Part shown: positions 51,900 through 61,040 of the stretch, one piece after another | Position numbering within the stretch: position 1 is the first letter of the stretch | Layout of the letters: each line of letters opens with the position of its first letter | Source: Jaenimonas drosophilae | Taxonomy: Eukaryota > Euglenozoa > Kinetoplastea > Trypanosomatida > Trypanosomatidae | Reading direction: 5' to 3' | Length of the DNA: 64,000 nt | NCBI GenBank assembly: GCA_030849065.1 | Contig: JASAON010001659.1 | Coordinates: 1 to 64,000, forward strand | The notes under the pieces: generated by a model | Seen by the model: only the letters and a program-made list of their open reading frames with translations | Databases searched by the model: none | What the model was told of the DNA's origin: nothing | Made by a program: the position numbers and the translations under genes

Positions 51900-51901
51900 A
51901 G
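51900..51901 (+). promoter_or_regulatory. candidate trans-splice acceptor within gene-free region
   Basis: A 20-base T-rich tract (51878-51898) ends in CAG with the AG at 51900-51901. It is the best-looking acceptor in the 6.6 kb gap. It could start a long 5' UTR (about 1.2 kb) of the acetyl-CoA synthetase mRNA or a non-coding RNA. Confidence 0.35.
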
Positions 51902-53126
51902 CTACGATTGCCTCGTGGTTTTGTGATGAGGTGCGGATGAGGAACACTCCACACACTCTCTGGATCCATCTCTCCAGAGAATGCCGTTGCAGCAACGCTG
52001 CGTTGACGTGCTTTTTTTTTTTTTGCTATGCCAGTTCAGTTGAAACGCAAGCGATGTTTCGATTTTGAAGCGAAGTAGATACGGAGTGGGTGCACAGTAC
52101 TACCGGAAGCGTTAACGATGGTGGTGGTACGGGTGCATCGTCCCTCCCTAACATCATGCTGGACAACATCGCTTTGCCAACGAGGAGCACCTGACTTCCT
52201 GCTTTACTTTTTTAATGTGTGTGTGTTGTGCGCAAACAGAAGAGGAGAAAAGAAACACTCTACAGAGGATTGCGCATAACAGCTGAATACTTGAGGGTGT
52301 TGCCCATGTTGGCGGAGGGTTGCGTGCCTTCTCCATCGTCGCATCGACGGAGGAGCTGTGTTGCCGCACCACTTGTGTGCAAAAGAACGCATCAGTCAAC
52401 TCTGCTGTTGCCCCCACCTCTATCCCCATCACAATACAGAGATGGAGAAATACGCAATTCTCCACGCAGCCCTGCTGTATCTTTGTTTCTTCTATGGGCT
52501 CTGTGACTTTGTGTCGTTTGTGATTGCTGCTGTGTTTTTGTGTTGTGTTGATCAACGGGGAAGTTCACCCCCCTCCATCTCCCCTCTCTTCACGTACAGC
52601 AATAGCCGTACACATGTTTCTTTTATGCTGTTGTCGTTCTTATAGGAGTTTTCAGCTTCGCACTCATCGTCTGACGTGCCTCCTTTATGCCAACCTTTTT
52701 TTCAGTTCTTTTTTCCTTCTTTCAGTTTTTTTTACGCTCAGTTTTCATTTTTTTTCTGTTGTAGTGGTGATGCTCTCCTACTCCTATCTCTACTTGTTGC
52801 TACTGTTTTCCCATTTGCTTCGGGTGAACGCCACACGAGCGTGGTGGTTTCTTGAGGAGAGGAATGCATGACTCACCGCTCAGTGCGCTGCCACGATGGT
52901 AACTCTTTTTTATTTATTTTGTGTTGAATACGACGTCCTTCTGAAGAAAACACCGTGTATGAGCTTTTGCTCCTCACCCACATGATGTTGGACGCGGGTG
53001 AACGTAGTTGATGTATTGGTGTAGTCCCATGTACTTGTTGCTGCTGCTGCCCTCCTCTTTTTCCTTGGTTATCCCACTATAGTGAAGCTGTGTTGACGTA
53101 GCCCACACATCATCCTCTCCCAGCAG

Positions 53127-55151
53127 ATGAGCTCTCCGCCCACAAGTGTGGAGATTGTTGCGTGTACCGAGAAGAATCAGGCGCTCTCACTTGTGGGGCC
53201 CAATCTCGAGAGCCGACAGGCGCTCTATCGCCACTCCGTTGAGAAGGACGATCTCTACTGGAGTGATGTAGCACGCAAGGATTATTTTTGGAAGCAGCAT
53301 TGGCCCGATGATGCCAAGGTGAAGTCGTACAACTTTGATCACAACAAAGGCAACATCTTCGTCAAGTGGTTTGAGGGAGGCTTGACCAACATGTGCTACA
53401 ACTGCGTGGATCGCCACCTCCCTGCCCACCGTGATCGAGTGTGCTTCTACACCGAAGGCAATGACCCATCCCACCGCGGGGTACTCACCTACGGAGATGT
53501 GTACGTGGAGGTGGTGAAGACGGCCAACCTACTTCGTTCACAGTACGGCGTAGGAAAAGGAGATCGCGTGAGCATCTACCTCCCCATGATTCCCTTCGCC
53601 GTTATTGTGCTCCTCGCCTGCGCTCGTATTGGCGCCGTGCCGTCCGTGGTCTTTGGCGGCTTTTCATCACAGGCCCTCGCCACCCGCGTGTTCGATGCGA
53701 AGCCCAAGTTGCTCATCACCGCTGATGCATCTATGCGCGGCAACAAGATCGTCCCCCTCAAGGAGGTGGCCGATGCTGCGTTGAAGGACTGTGAGCTTCT
53801 TGGATTTAAGCTCCCATGTCTTGTTTATGAAAACGGCTACCGCCATCAGTGCGCCATGGTGGCTGGCCGAGACACGTTCTTCACGGAGGCGGTGCGCAAG
53901 CTCAGCCCGTCGGAGCTACGTGAGTGCCCGATTGAGTGGATGGCAGCGGAGGACCCCCTCTTCATCCTCTACACCTCGGGCAGCACGGGCACCCCCAAGG
54001 CCCTCGTTCACACCACAGGAGGCTACATGGTCTACGCAGGCACCACCTTCAAGTATGTCTTTGACTACCACCTCGAGGATGTGTACTTCTGCACCGCTGA
54101 CATTGGCTGGATTACTGGCCACAGCTACGTTGCCTACGGCCCACTCCTTCACTGCGCCACCTCCGTGTTGTACGAGGGTCTTCCCATGTTCCCCAACCCA
54201 TCGCGGTGGTGGGAGATGGTGGATCGCTACAAGGTAAGCCTCTTCTACACCGCCCCAACGGCGGTTCGAGCACTGATGCAGAAGGGTGAGGCACCGGTGA
54301 AGGCCACCAACCGATGTACGCTGCGTGTGCTCGGTTCTGTGGGTGAGCCCATCAACGCCGAGGCCTGGCGTTGGTACCGGAATGTGATTGGCAACGGCCA
54401 CGTGGACATTGTGGACACGTGGTGGCAGACCGAGACCGGTGGCCACCTCATCACCCCACTGCCTGGATGCACACCGCAGAGGCCCGGTTGTGCCTCACTG
54501 CCCTTCTTTGGCATCGTTCCCGCCATTTTGGATCCCATGACGGTCGCCGAGCTCAATGGGCCCGCCAGCGGCCTCCTCGCAATTCGTACAGCATGGCCGG
54601 GTATCGCCCGCACCATCTACAACGATCACGAGCGCTACGAGAAGACGTACTTCCCCATTCCCGGTTACTACCTCACCGGCGATGGAGCACGTCGTGATGC
54701 TGATGGCTACTACACCATCACTGGCCGCGTGGATGATGTACTCAACGTCAGCGGCCATCGCATCGGCACCAGCGAGGTGGAGGCTGCGGTGAACGCCCAT
54801 CCCTCGGTCGTGGAGAGCGCAGTCGTGGGCATCCCGCATGAGATCAAGGGTGAATCCATCGTGGTCTACCTTACCTTTCATCAAGGCATGGCCATCACCC
54901 CAGAGTTGCTGAAGAAGGTGTGTGGCACCGTGCGTGCCGTCATTGGCCCACTGGCTACGCCAGACATCATGATTCCTGCACAGTCTGGCCTGCCAAAGAC
55001 GCGGTCAGGAAAGATTGTTCGCCGCATTCTGCGCAAGATTGCGACGGGAAAGGAAAACGAGCTGGGAGATACAACCACGCTAGCCGAGCCCAAGGTGGTT
55101 GCCGACCTCATTGCCTCCCGCAATCAGTGGGCACCTCAACGCAAGGCGTAG
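53127..55151 (+). CDS. ACS: acetyl-CoA synthetase, AMP-forming
   Basis: Predicted 674 residues, typical for the family. N-terminal ACS domain features (WFEGGLTNMCYNCVDRH) appear at about 90-110. The ATP-binding loop YTSGSTGTPK is at 282-291, WWQTETGG at 432-439, and GRVDDVLNVSGHRIGTSEVE near 538-557. The conserved catalytic and regulatory lysine is K629 in TRSGKIVRR. The enzyme makes acetyl-CoA from acetate, ATP and CoA; in trypanosomatids it is cytosolic and turns mitochondrially exported acetate into acetyl-CoA for lipid synthesis. No presequence or C-terminal glycosomal SKL-type signal is seen (it ends QRKA). The ATG at 53127 is preceded directly by CAGCAG after a pyrimidine stretch, so a very short 5' UTR is possible. 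Confidence 0.96.
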   Translation: MSSPPTSVEIVACTEKNQALSLVGPNLESRQALYRHSVEKDDLYWSDVARKDYFWKQHWPDDAKVKSYNFDHNKGNIFVKWFEGGLTNMCYNCVDRHLPAHRDRVCFYTEGNDPSHRGVLTYGDVYVEVVKTANLLRSQYGVGKGDRVSIYLPMIPFAVIVLLACARIGAVPSVVFGGFSSQALATRVFDAKPKLLITADASMRGNKIVPLKEVADAALKDCELLGFKLPCLVYENGYRHQCAMVAGRDTFFTEAVRKLSPSELRECPIEWMAAEDPLFILYTSGSTGTPKALVHTTGGYMVYAGTTFKYVFDYHLEDVYFCTADIGWITGHSYVAYGPLLHCATSVLYEGLPMFPNPSRWWEMVDRYKVSLFYTAPTAVRALMQKGEAPVKATNRCTLRVLGSVGEPINAEAWRWYRNVIGNGHVDIVDTWWQTETGGHLITPLPGCTPQRPGCASLPFFGIVPAILDPMTVAELNGPASGLLAIRTAWPGIARTIYNDHERYEKTYFPIPGYYLTGDGARRDADGYYTITGRVDDVLNVSGHRIGTSEVEAAVNAHPSVVESAVVGIPHEIKGESIVVYLTFHQGMAITPELLKKVCGTVRAVIGPLATPDIMIPAQSGLPKTRSGKIVRRILRKIATGKENELGDTTTLAEPKVVADLIASRNQWAPQRKA

Positions 55152-55751
55152 CACACGCTCAAGCCGAGGGATGCTCTCACATGGAGAGAGTGCAGAGATG
55201 AGATGTGCATGACGTCTGTAGAGGTGTTAGCATCATCTCTACAAAAACACAAAAAACACCTAACGAACTGTGCGGTCTATTATTTTTTTTTCTTCGAGCT
55301 GGTGGAAGCTGTGCGTGGGGCCCTACCCCTTCTGTGCCACTAGTCGTGGTGATGCACTCACTCTTAAGCATCCTTCACATGCACCCAACTGGGGTGCCGC
55401 AGGGCGATTTCGGAGGAGTTGGGGGGATGAGAAGAAGATCATCTTCCATGGTATGACGATGCCCCATTCGGTCTGCACCTTGCCTGAACGAAAGCCCAAC
55501 ATGCACACTCGCACAACGCTGATGCAACAACCAAGTGTCACGCTTCACTGTGATGTACGCCGTCCTTCTACTTCTTCTCTCCTCACTGTTGTTGTTGTGC
55601 AGCTCTCTACCCAATTGCATACCTGTAGGATAGGTTCAAGACCTGCTGTGGTACTTAGTAGTTCACCACAACTGTGCTTGACAAAAAAAATAAACCTCGT
55701 GACGTTCAGTCAGCCGTACACAGAATTAGGAACCAGAGGTCGTAGCACACA
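55152..55751. other. intergenic region, 0.6 kb
   Basis: No supportable gene. T tract 55279-55291 and CT-rich sequence 55557-55585 are followed by AG pairs near 55731-55746 ahead of the next start. Confidence 0.5.
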
Positions 55752-56093
55752 ATGGGAATAGAGACGTGGAAGGTTTTTCCTCGCATCCTGAGTGAGTACC
55801 CCAAGCATGGCGTGCCACTTCCTTGTTCCGACCAGAATCCAAAGATGAAGTGCCCCGAGACGCGTTGGGCCAGAGACTTCTGCTTAGCACAAGGCGGTAA
55901 TTGTGAGTACAAGATCGAAGCCCACTTTGACTGCCTGGAGCAGTTCTACCCCGCCGAGAAGGTGGAGGAGCTGCGCAAGACCTTCAAGCCCAATACGCTG
56001 GACTACCCCACTTCCGATACCTACATCCGCTATCGCCACTACTACGTCAATGCGCCGTGGATGGCCAAGAACGGGTGGGAAGGTACGCGTTGA
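55752..56093 (+). CDS. twin CX9C (CHCH-type) protein
   Basis: Predicted 113 residues. Two exact CX9C motifs are visible: CPETRWARDFC (residues about 34-44) and CEYKIEAHFDC (about 50-60), with an additional upstream cysteine near residue 25. Twin CX9C proteins fold as a disulfide-linked helical hairpin after import into the mitochondrial intermembrane space by the Erv1/Mia40-type relay (kinetoplastids have Erv1 but no evident Mia40). Many are subunits or assembly factors of respiratory complexes. The remainder has a charged helix (EKVEELRKTF) and an aromatic C-terminus (YIRYRHYYVNAPWMAKNGW), suggestive of a respiratory-complex subunit; I cannot say which. It lies between the ACS and thiolase-like genes. 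Confidence 0.83.
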   Translation: MGIETWKVFPRILSEYPKHGVPLPCSDQNPKMKCPETRWARDFCLAQGGNCEYKIEAHFDCLEQFYPAEKVEELRKTFKPNTLDYPTSDTYIRYRHYYVNAPWMAKNGWEGTR

Positions 56094-56445
56094 TCTCGTG
56101 ATGGTGATGCCCACGCACTGCTGGTGCCGTTGGTGGATCAGGCCGTCAATTTTCTTTACCCACTTCTAGTGAGATGGCGAGATGCGTTGAGGACGCTCTT
56201 GCCATGTAGTAGCTGCAGCGCCAAGCAACAACAACAAATCCTATCCACATTCCATGCTCGTTGATCTCAGCCCACGGAACTTGTGGCCATGTAGTTTCTC
56301 TCTTGATACCACTTCAAATTCTTCCACACACGTCTTCACTATGTAGTTTTTTTTTTCGCTATCTCATCATCATTCCTATCAATTTACCCCACTCAAATCG
56401 AATCTCCCTCTACACACCAACATCCTGTCCCAACACCTCACAAAG
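56094..56445. other. intergenic region
   Basis: About 350 bases containing a T-rich then C-rich tract (56346-56440) with no AG until the one abutting the next ATG; see the separate acceptor entry. No other feature seen. Confidence 0.55.
56444..56445 (+). promoter_or_regulatory. candidate spliced-leader acceptor directly at ATG 56446
   Basis: After the tract that begins at 56349 the first AG is at 56444-56445, immediately before the ATG. The alternative is the AG at 56347-56348, upstream of the tract, giving a 5' UTR of about 97 bases. Confidence 0.4.
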
Positions 56446-57750
56446 ATGCTGCGTTCTACTCATGCCGTCGCTGCGCGTGTCTTCGTCGTGGGAGGCTACC
56501 TCACCCCATTCGTTGGCAAGGGGAGCCGCCTCTTCATTGATAAGAAGCACCCCGACTTTGGCAAGAAGGAGAACAAGACCCTCGAGCAGCTCCTCACCGA
56601 AACTGTCACGGGCACCGTGGAGAAGACCAACATGACGGGCAAAGAATCCTTGATTGACCTCATCACCGTCGGCAACTTCCTCGGCGAGCTCTTCAGCAGC
56701 CAAGGCCACCTCGGCCCTGCTGCCGTGGGCAGCTACACCGGTGCCTCCAACCCTCTCATGTTCAAGTCCACTGTACGTGTGGAGGGTGCCTGTGCGTCGG
56801 GCGGCTTAGCCGTGATGTCCGCCGTTAACGCCCTCAAGGCTGGCACCGCAGATGTTGCCCTTGCTGCCGGTGTGGAGGTGCAAACCACCGTCTCCGCCCG
56901 TGTTGGTGGGGACTACCTCGCCCGTGCCTCACACTACCAACGCCAGCGCAAGCTCGATGACTTCACCTTCCCCTGTTTGTTCGCCAAGCGCATGAAGTCC
57001 ATTGTGGAGAAGAACCACTTCACGATGGAGGACACGGCGCGAGTGGCGGCCAAGGCCTACTACAACGGCAACAAGAACCCCTTGGCGCATATGCACGCCC
57101 GCAAGCTGACCTTTGAGCAGTGCAATGAGGAGGGCCCGGCAAACGTCAAGTTCCTGGGCAACGAGACCTACAAGCCATTCCTCCGCACCACGGACTGCTC
57201 CCAGGTGAGCGATGGTGGTGCTGGCGTGATCCTTGTGAACGAGGAGGGCCTCAAGAAGTTGGGACTCAGCCCCACGGACAGCCGTCTGGTTGAGCTCAAG
57301 TCTCTGTCCTGCGCGTCAGGCAGCTTGTACGAGGACCCCGAGGATGCCACGGTGATGAGCACCTCACGCAGTGCCGCCCAGAAGGCTCTTGAGATGGCCA
57401 AGATTCGCCCATCCGACCTGCAGGTAGCGGAGGTACACGACTGCTTCACCATTGCGGAGCTCCTCATGTACGAGGCTCTTGGCATTGCCGAGTACGGCAA
57501 GGCAAAGGACCTCATCCGCAACGGTGATACGCAGCTGACGGGCCGCATTCCCGTCAACACGGGCGGCGGTCTGCTGTCCTTTGGCCACCCCGTGGGCTGC
57601 ACCGGTGTGAAGCAGGTGCTGGAGATCTACCGCCAGATGAAGGGTCAGTGCGGTGGCTACCAGCTGGAGAAGATCCCCTCACTGGGTGCAACATTGAATA
57701 TGGGTGGAGACGACAAGACGGCCGTATCCGCAGTGCTGCAGAACATCTAG
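56446..57750 (+). CDS. SLP: SCP2-thiolase-like protein (SLP)
   Basis: Predicted 434 residues. Thiolase fold with the SCP2-type active site: nucleophilic cysteine C116 in EGACASGG, HDCF with H331 and C333, and GHPVGCTG with H381 and an extra cysteine C385. The conserved NTGGG precedes the last motif (N371). An N-terminal MLRSTHAVAARVFVVGG may serve as a mitochondrial targeting signal. The Trypanosoma brucei counterpart is a mitochondrial SCP2-thiolase-like protein of lipid metabolism with weak thiolase activity; its true substrate is unsettled. Thiolases cleave or condense acyl-CoA and acetyl-CoA. The codons are strongly GC-ending. No peroxisomal-type C-terminal signal is present (it ends VLQNI), which supports a mitochondrial rather than glycosomal site. 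Confidence 0.92.
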   Translation: MLRSTHAVAARVFVVGGYLTPFVGKGSRLFIDKKHPDFGKKENKTLEQLLTETVTGTVEKTNMTGKESLIDLITVGNFLGELFSSQGHLGPAAVGSYTGASNPLMFKSTVRVEGACASGGLAVMSAVNALKAGTADVALAAGVEVQTTVSARVGGDYLARASHYQRQRKLDDFTFPCLFAKRMKSIVEKNHFTMEDTARVAAKAYYNGNKNPLAHMHARKLTFEQCNEEGPANVKFLGNETYKPFLRTTDCSQVSDGGAGVILVNEEGLKKLGLSPTDSRLVELKSLSCASGSLYEDPEDATVMSTSRSAAQKALEMAKIRPSDLQVAEVHDCFTIAELLMYEALGIAEYGKAKDLIRNGDTQLTGRIPVNTGGGLLSFGHPVGCTGVKQVLEIYRQMKGQCGGYQLEKIPSLGATLNMGGDDKTAVSAVLQNI

Positions 57751-59043
57751 TTGCCACAATCGCAGTGCCGTCGCATCTCCAGGCGCATGCTCCACCTCCT
57801 CCCATCTCCCTCAGTTAGCCATACCTGTGAATGGTGCCCGCCCTTAGAACGGCGCACAAGCGTGGATGATGCCGTTGAATCACCTGGTGTCTGGCCGTGT
57901 GGCTTTTTCCTCCCTTCCTTTTCTCTATCGCCATTTATCCCACCATGCCATTCAGCACCCACGGGTGTGGCTCTGGGGTCTCTTTTGGTGGGTGGTGTGT
58001 GCATGTGCGCGTCTGTACATGGTTGAGTAGGCACGCACACACTCTCATCTCTATCCCCATCCTGCGTTGGAGAGCGATGCACAGGCATATCTTTTCTTTG
58101 ATGACCTTTTTTCGTACTCTCCTTTTATGGTTGCTGATTAGTCTTTTACTATTGTTGTTTGGGTCTCTTTTTTGTTGTTGTTGTTTTGCGATCTTGCTAG
58201 TCAAAGGAGGCGAAGAAGATGAACCTCGATCCAGGTATACGTCACTGTCCTCACTTCGGCCACTCAGCAGATCGCCTTATGAGCTCCCTAAACTACATAT
58301 GTTTGATATGCGTTGCCAAAAAAAGAAAGCCACCATCGAGTCATCCCTCCCACGACGACCATCATGTGAGCGAGTGTGTGCGCGCGCTCGGCACGTGGAG
58401 GATGATCTCACTTCTTTTCTTCATTTGTTCTTTATTTCAGTCGTGTGTGTGTGTGGCTCATCCTGCCCTCCTCTTCCAAGAGTGATGCGAACACACCTCC
58501 TTCCTCCACATCCCCTCAACTATGCCTTTTGCAGCTGTTGTGTGTTTCTCCCCCTTTGGGCTATGATTGGCGTTGTTGTTGTTCTTTTCAAATGGCACAC
58601 AAACTGCGTCTGATAAGCCCTACTAGATGAGGGGATGCCTGGGGTAGAGATGGATCTCATCATCACTCCTTCGAAGGAAAGGTTGCTCAAGCAGCCACTG
58701 GCAGGGGAGGGAGGACCCCTCTTCGTCGATGGAGTGATGCCGAGAGGATTGATTGACAGCGCCCCCCAGCATTGTCCTTTCTTCCTCTCCCACACACAAC
58801 AAACAGGTGCTTGACTAACACAGAGCTATTCTCTTGGTGCTGAATGCTGGTGCTCACTGACTTTAACGCTCTCATCGTCGTGTTTCCCCCGTCTTCATCA
58901 ATGTACTCTTCCCCTAGTACTGGGCGTCTGCATCCACACTCACTCAGCCCTCATTAGCCCACCTCCTCACACCTTGGTAGGGCCCTCTCCACATATACAA
59001 TCTGTTTATCGGCACTCATAAATAAAGAGAAGTCTGCATCGTG
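57751..59043. other. intergenic region, 1.3 kb
   Basis: No supportable gene. Contains T-rich tracts at 58086-58200 and a clear pyrimidine-AG site at 58439-58440. Another cluster of AG (AAAGAGAAG) lies at 59025-59033 just before the next ATG. The open frame 57897-58613 starts at a non-ATG codon or within poly-T-derived sequence and looks non-coding. Confidence 0.55.
58439..58440 (+). promoter_or_regulatory. candidate trans-splice acceptor
   Basis: A 30-base pyrimidine-rich tract (58411-58437) ending in CAG. If used for the PrimPol-like gene, its 5' UTR would be about 600 bases; downstream AG sites closer to the ATG compete. Confidence 0.35.
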
Positions 59044-60549
59044 ATGTTTCGTCGCGCGCTGCCGTCGCTGTTGCTGCTGCAGCCGACGGCGTGGCGCATG
59101 AACGGGGCCACGCCGTCTACTTCCTCTACCCAGCCCACGCCAGCTGGTGAAAAGGGCACCAAAACAGTGGTCCGTCGTCGCATCGTCAAGAAGGTGCTCA
59201 GACCGAAGGGATCCGCCCCAGGTGCCGCCACGACTCCCATGACTGAGAAGGTGGAGTTAGAGGCGAGGCAGCCGATTCGTCCACCACCACCCGCCACCGG
59301 CGACGAACTTCGACGGGAGCTGCGGGGCATCCCCAACAACGCCCCTGCCACTGGAGGGGCGGCGGCCAAGACCCCCATGGTGAAGGGCTTTCGTATCTCC
59401 GAGGTCTCCTCCCTCTGTGGCCCCTCCGACTGCATCTTCGCCCGCCGGCTTCCCTCAGGCGGCTGCCAGTTCTTCGCCTGGCCAGGCACCAGCGTGGAGA
59501 CCGCCAGCCGCGCTATCATCTCGATGCCTGACACCATCCGCACCGTTCATGCACTCTTTGGCCGCGAAAAGGTGCCCATGGACATCGTCATGGACATAGA
59601 CTGCCCGGTTCCACAAGAGCATTGGAGCATGTCGAAGATTCGTCCTTTTCAGCTCAAACTTTTGGATGAGGTGTTGACGGTGCTCAAGGAGGAGATTGAG
59701 AAGATTGGGGAGACCGTTCAAACCCAGGTGGTGCTGCAGTCGCCCAACCTGAAGAAGGCCTCCTTCCACGTCCACACCAAACTGAAGGATGTGGCCTTTG
59801 AGGACTACAACTCCCTGCACGGCTTCCTGGACCGTTTCAAGGACCGCATCCCTGCGGTGGATATGCAAATCTACCGCCAGAACGGCATGCTCCGCATGTT
59901 TGGCTGCATGAAGGAGAACCACACGAGCGCCATCGTCGTCTTTGATGATCCGAAGTGGCAGATTGGCTTCCCGAAGGGTAAAGTCTCCGACAAGGCTGCC
60001 GCCCTGCACTCTGTCTGCATCCGTGAGGCTGGCACGTACAAGCGCCTCCTCACCTTCGACCCCCCACGCGCCCATTCCCCCAGCTACAGTGCGGCGGAAG
60101 GGGGCGAGAACAAGGATGGGAGCCGGCGCTTTGCTCCGGTGCTGCTCCCGCGCACGGAGCGCGAGGCCATTGAGAACGCCTCCCGCTGGCTTCGTCAAGC
60201 ATCGGAGACGGAGGTGGGAGAGTGGCGTTGTTGGATTAGTCTCGGCCTGGCAGCCTTCCGCATCGCCCACCACTTCCAGAATTCCCCAGCCCTGGACCGC
60301 CCCGCAATGGAGACGATGCTCGATGCGTGGACAGAGGCTAGCCGCAAGTGCCCGCTAAAGTACAAATCGGGTGAGTGCCAGGCTCGTTGGGCCACCTTCG
60401 ACGTGGACAAGATTCCTGGTCGCTCTAACTGGTGGAGCGCCTACTCCCGTCTTGGATCGCTGGAGGTTCCTCAGCAAGAGAACCTCGAGCGGGAGCTTCG
60501 GCAGGAGGAGGAAAACAGGCGACGACGGACCGCGCGGCGCCAAGACTAA
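59044..60549 (+). CDS. PPL1: PrimPol-like archaeo-eukaryotic primase superfamily protein
   Basis: Predicted 501 residues. A Met-Phe-Arg-Arg start and Leu/Ala-rich beginning resemble a mitochondrial presequence. The AEP catalytic core lies at about 150-310: motif I as DID with D184 and D186, motif II SxH as S240-F241-H242, and motif III with D273 in VDMQIYRQNGMLRMFG. A helical C-terminal segment at about 410-480 (CPLKYKSGEC, then WWSAYSRLG) looks like a PriCT-2-type module rather than the UL52 zinc finger of animal PrimPol. Such enzymes prime or extend DNA past lesions. Kinetoplastids have two, PPL1 and PPL2; assignment to PPL1 rests on the likely organellar signal and is tentative. ATG 59044 is used instead of the GTG three bases before. 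Confidence 0.8.
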   Translation: MFRRALPSLLLLQPTAWRMNGATPSTSSTQPTPAGEKGTKTVVRRRIVKKVLRPKGSAPGAATTPMTEKVELEARQPIRPPPPATGDELRRELRGIPNNAPATGGAAAKTPMVKGFRISEVSSLCGPSDCIFARRLPSGGCQFFAWPGTSVETASRAIISMPDTIRTVHALFGREKVPMDIVMDIDCPVPQEHWSMSKIRPFQLKLLDEVLTVLKEEIEKIGETVQTQVVLQSPNLKKASFHVHTKLKDVAFEDYNSLHGFLDRFKDRIPAVDMQIYRQNGMLRMFGCMKENHTSAIVVFDDPKWQIGFPKGKVSDKAAALHSVCIREAGTYKRLLTFDPPRAHSPSYSAAEGGENKDGSRRFAPVLLPRTEREAIENASRWLRQASETEVGEWRCWISLGLAAFRIAHHFQNSPALDRPAMETMLDAWTEASRKCPLKYKSGECQARWATFDVDKIPGRSNWWSAYSRLGSLEVPQQENLERELRQEEENRRRRTARRQD

Positions 60550-61040
60550 AATGAGCACAACTGTGGTTGGTGCCTTCTTCTACTCTCCCACCGTTGATTC
60601 AGCCCCCTACGTGAGATGGGGAGGAACTATATAGATGTTGTTGGGCCAAACGTATAAGGAATAGATGATCTCCTGGTGTAGGCCCCCTCCCACTGTCTTC
60701 TTCTTTGCTGCTCGGGCAAAAGGGGGAGAGGGAGCGACAGTTGGCTGGCACATGCGATTTGGAGTAGCGGCGGCTGGCAGAACGCCTGAACCGCCAACAA
60801 CTCGAACGTTGAAGAAGATAGATGCATAAGAGCTGGTGATGCGATGGATGCACAAGTAGAAGAACTTGTCGGGTACTGGACCCATATTCCCTCGAGCCAA
60901 CCATCTTCTTGTTCTGTGTTTTTTTCTGTGTGGTGTGTGCTCTGACAAGTGGACCACTGTGAAGCACACAATCAATCTCTGACGTTAATGCCACACTTGT
61001 TTTCTCTTACTCCCTAAGCACACCCCTACATAGTAGACGC
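60550..61040. other. intergenic region, 0.5 kb
   Basis: No supportable gene; three overlapping minus-strand frames of about 115-130 codons are open at once, which argues against coding. A T/C tract at 60996-61015 ends in AG 61017-61018, a likely acceptor 22 bases before ATG 61041. Confidence 0.55.

Larger units (their letters stand above)
46540..53126. other. gene-free region, 6.6 kb, downstream of the RRM gene
   Basis: The longest stretch without a supportable gene. Open frames up to 319 codons exist (47274-48233 +), but their translations are Ser/Pro/Phe/Cys-rich and interrupted by poly-T or CA-derived runs. The sequence has many T tracts (47750-47761, 50173-50210, 51487-51530, 51878-51896, 52011-52024), A tracts (47933-47942, 48341-48351) and a (TG)12 run. 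Most is probably the 3' UTR of the RRM gene, followed by the 5' UTR of acetyl-CoA synthetase. Strong pyrimidine-AG sites at 51302-51303 and 51900-51901 could instead begin non-coding transcripts. Confidence 0.65.

Noticed and set aside
60599..60994. minus-strand frames of 114-131 codons between two + strand genes
   Set aside because: Three minus frames are open together with low-complexity translations, and no strand switch is expected here.
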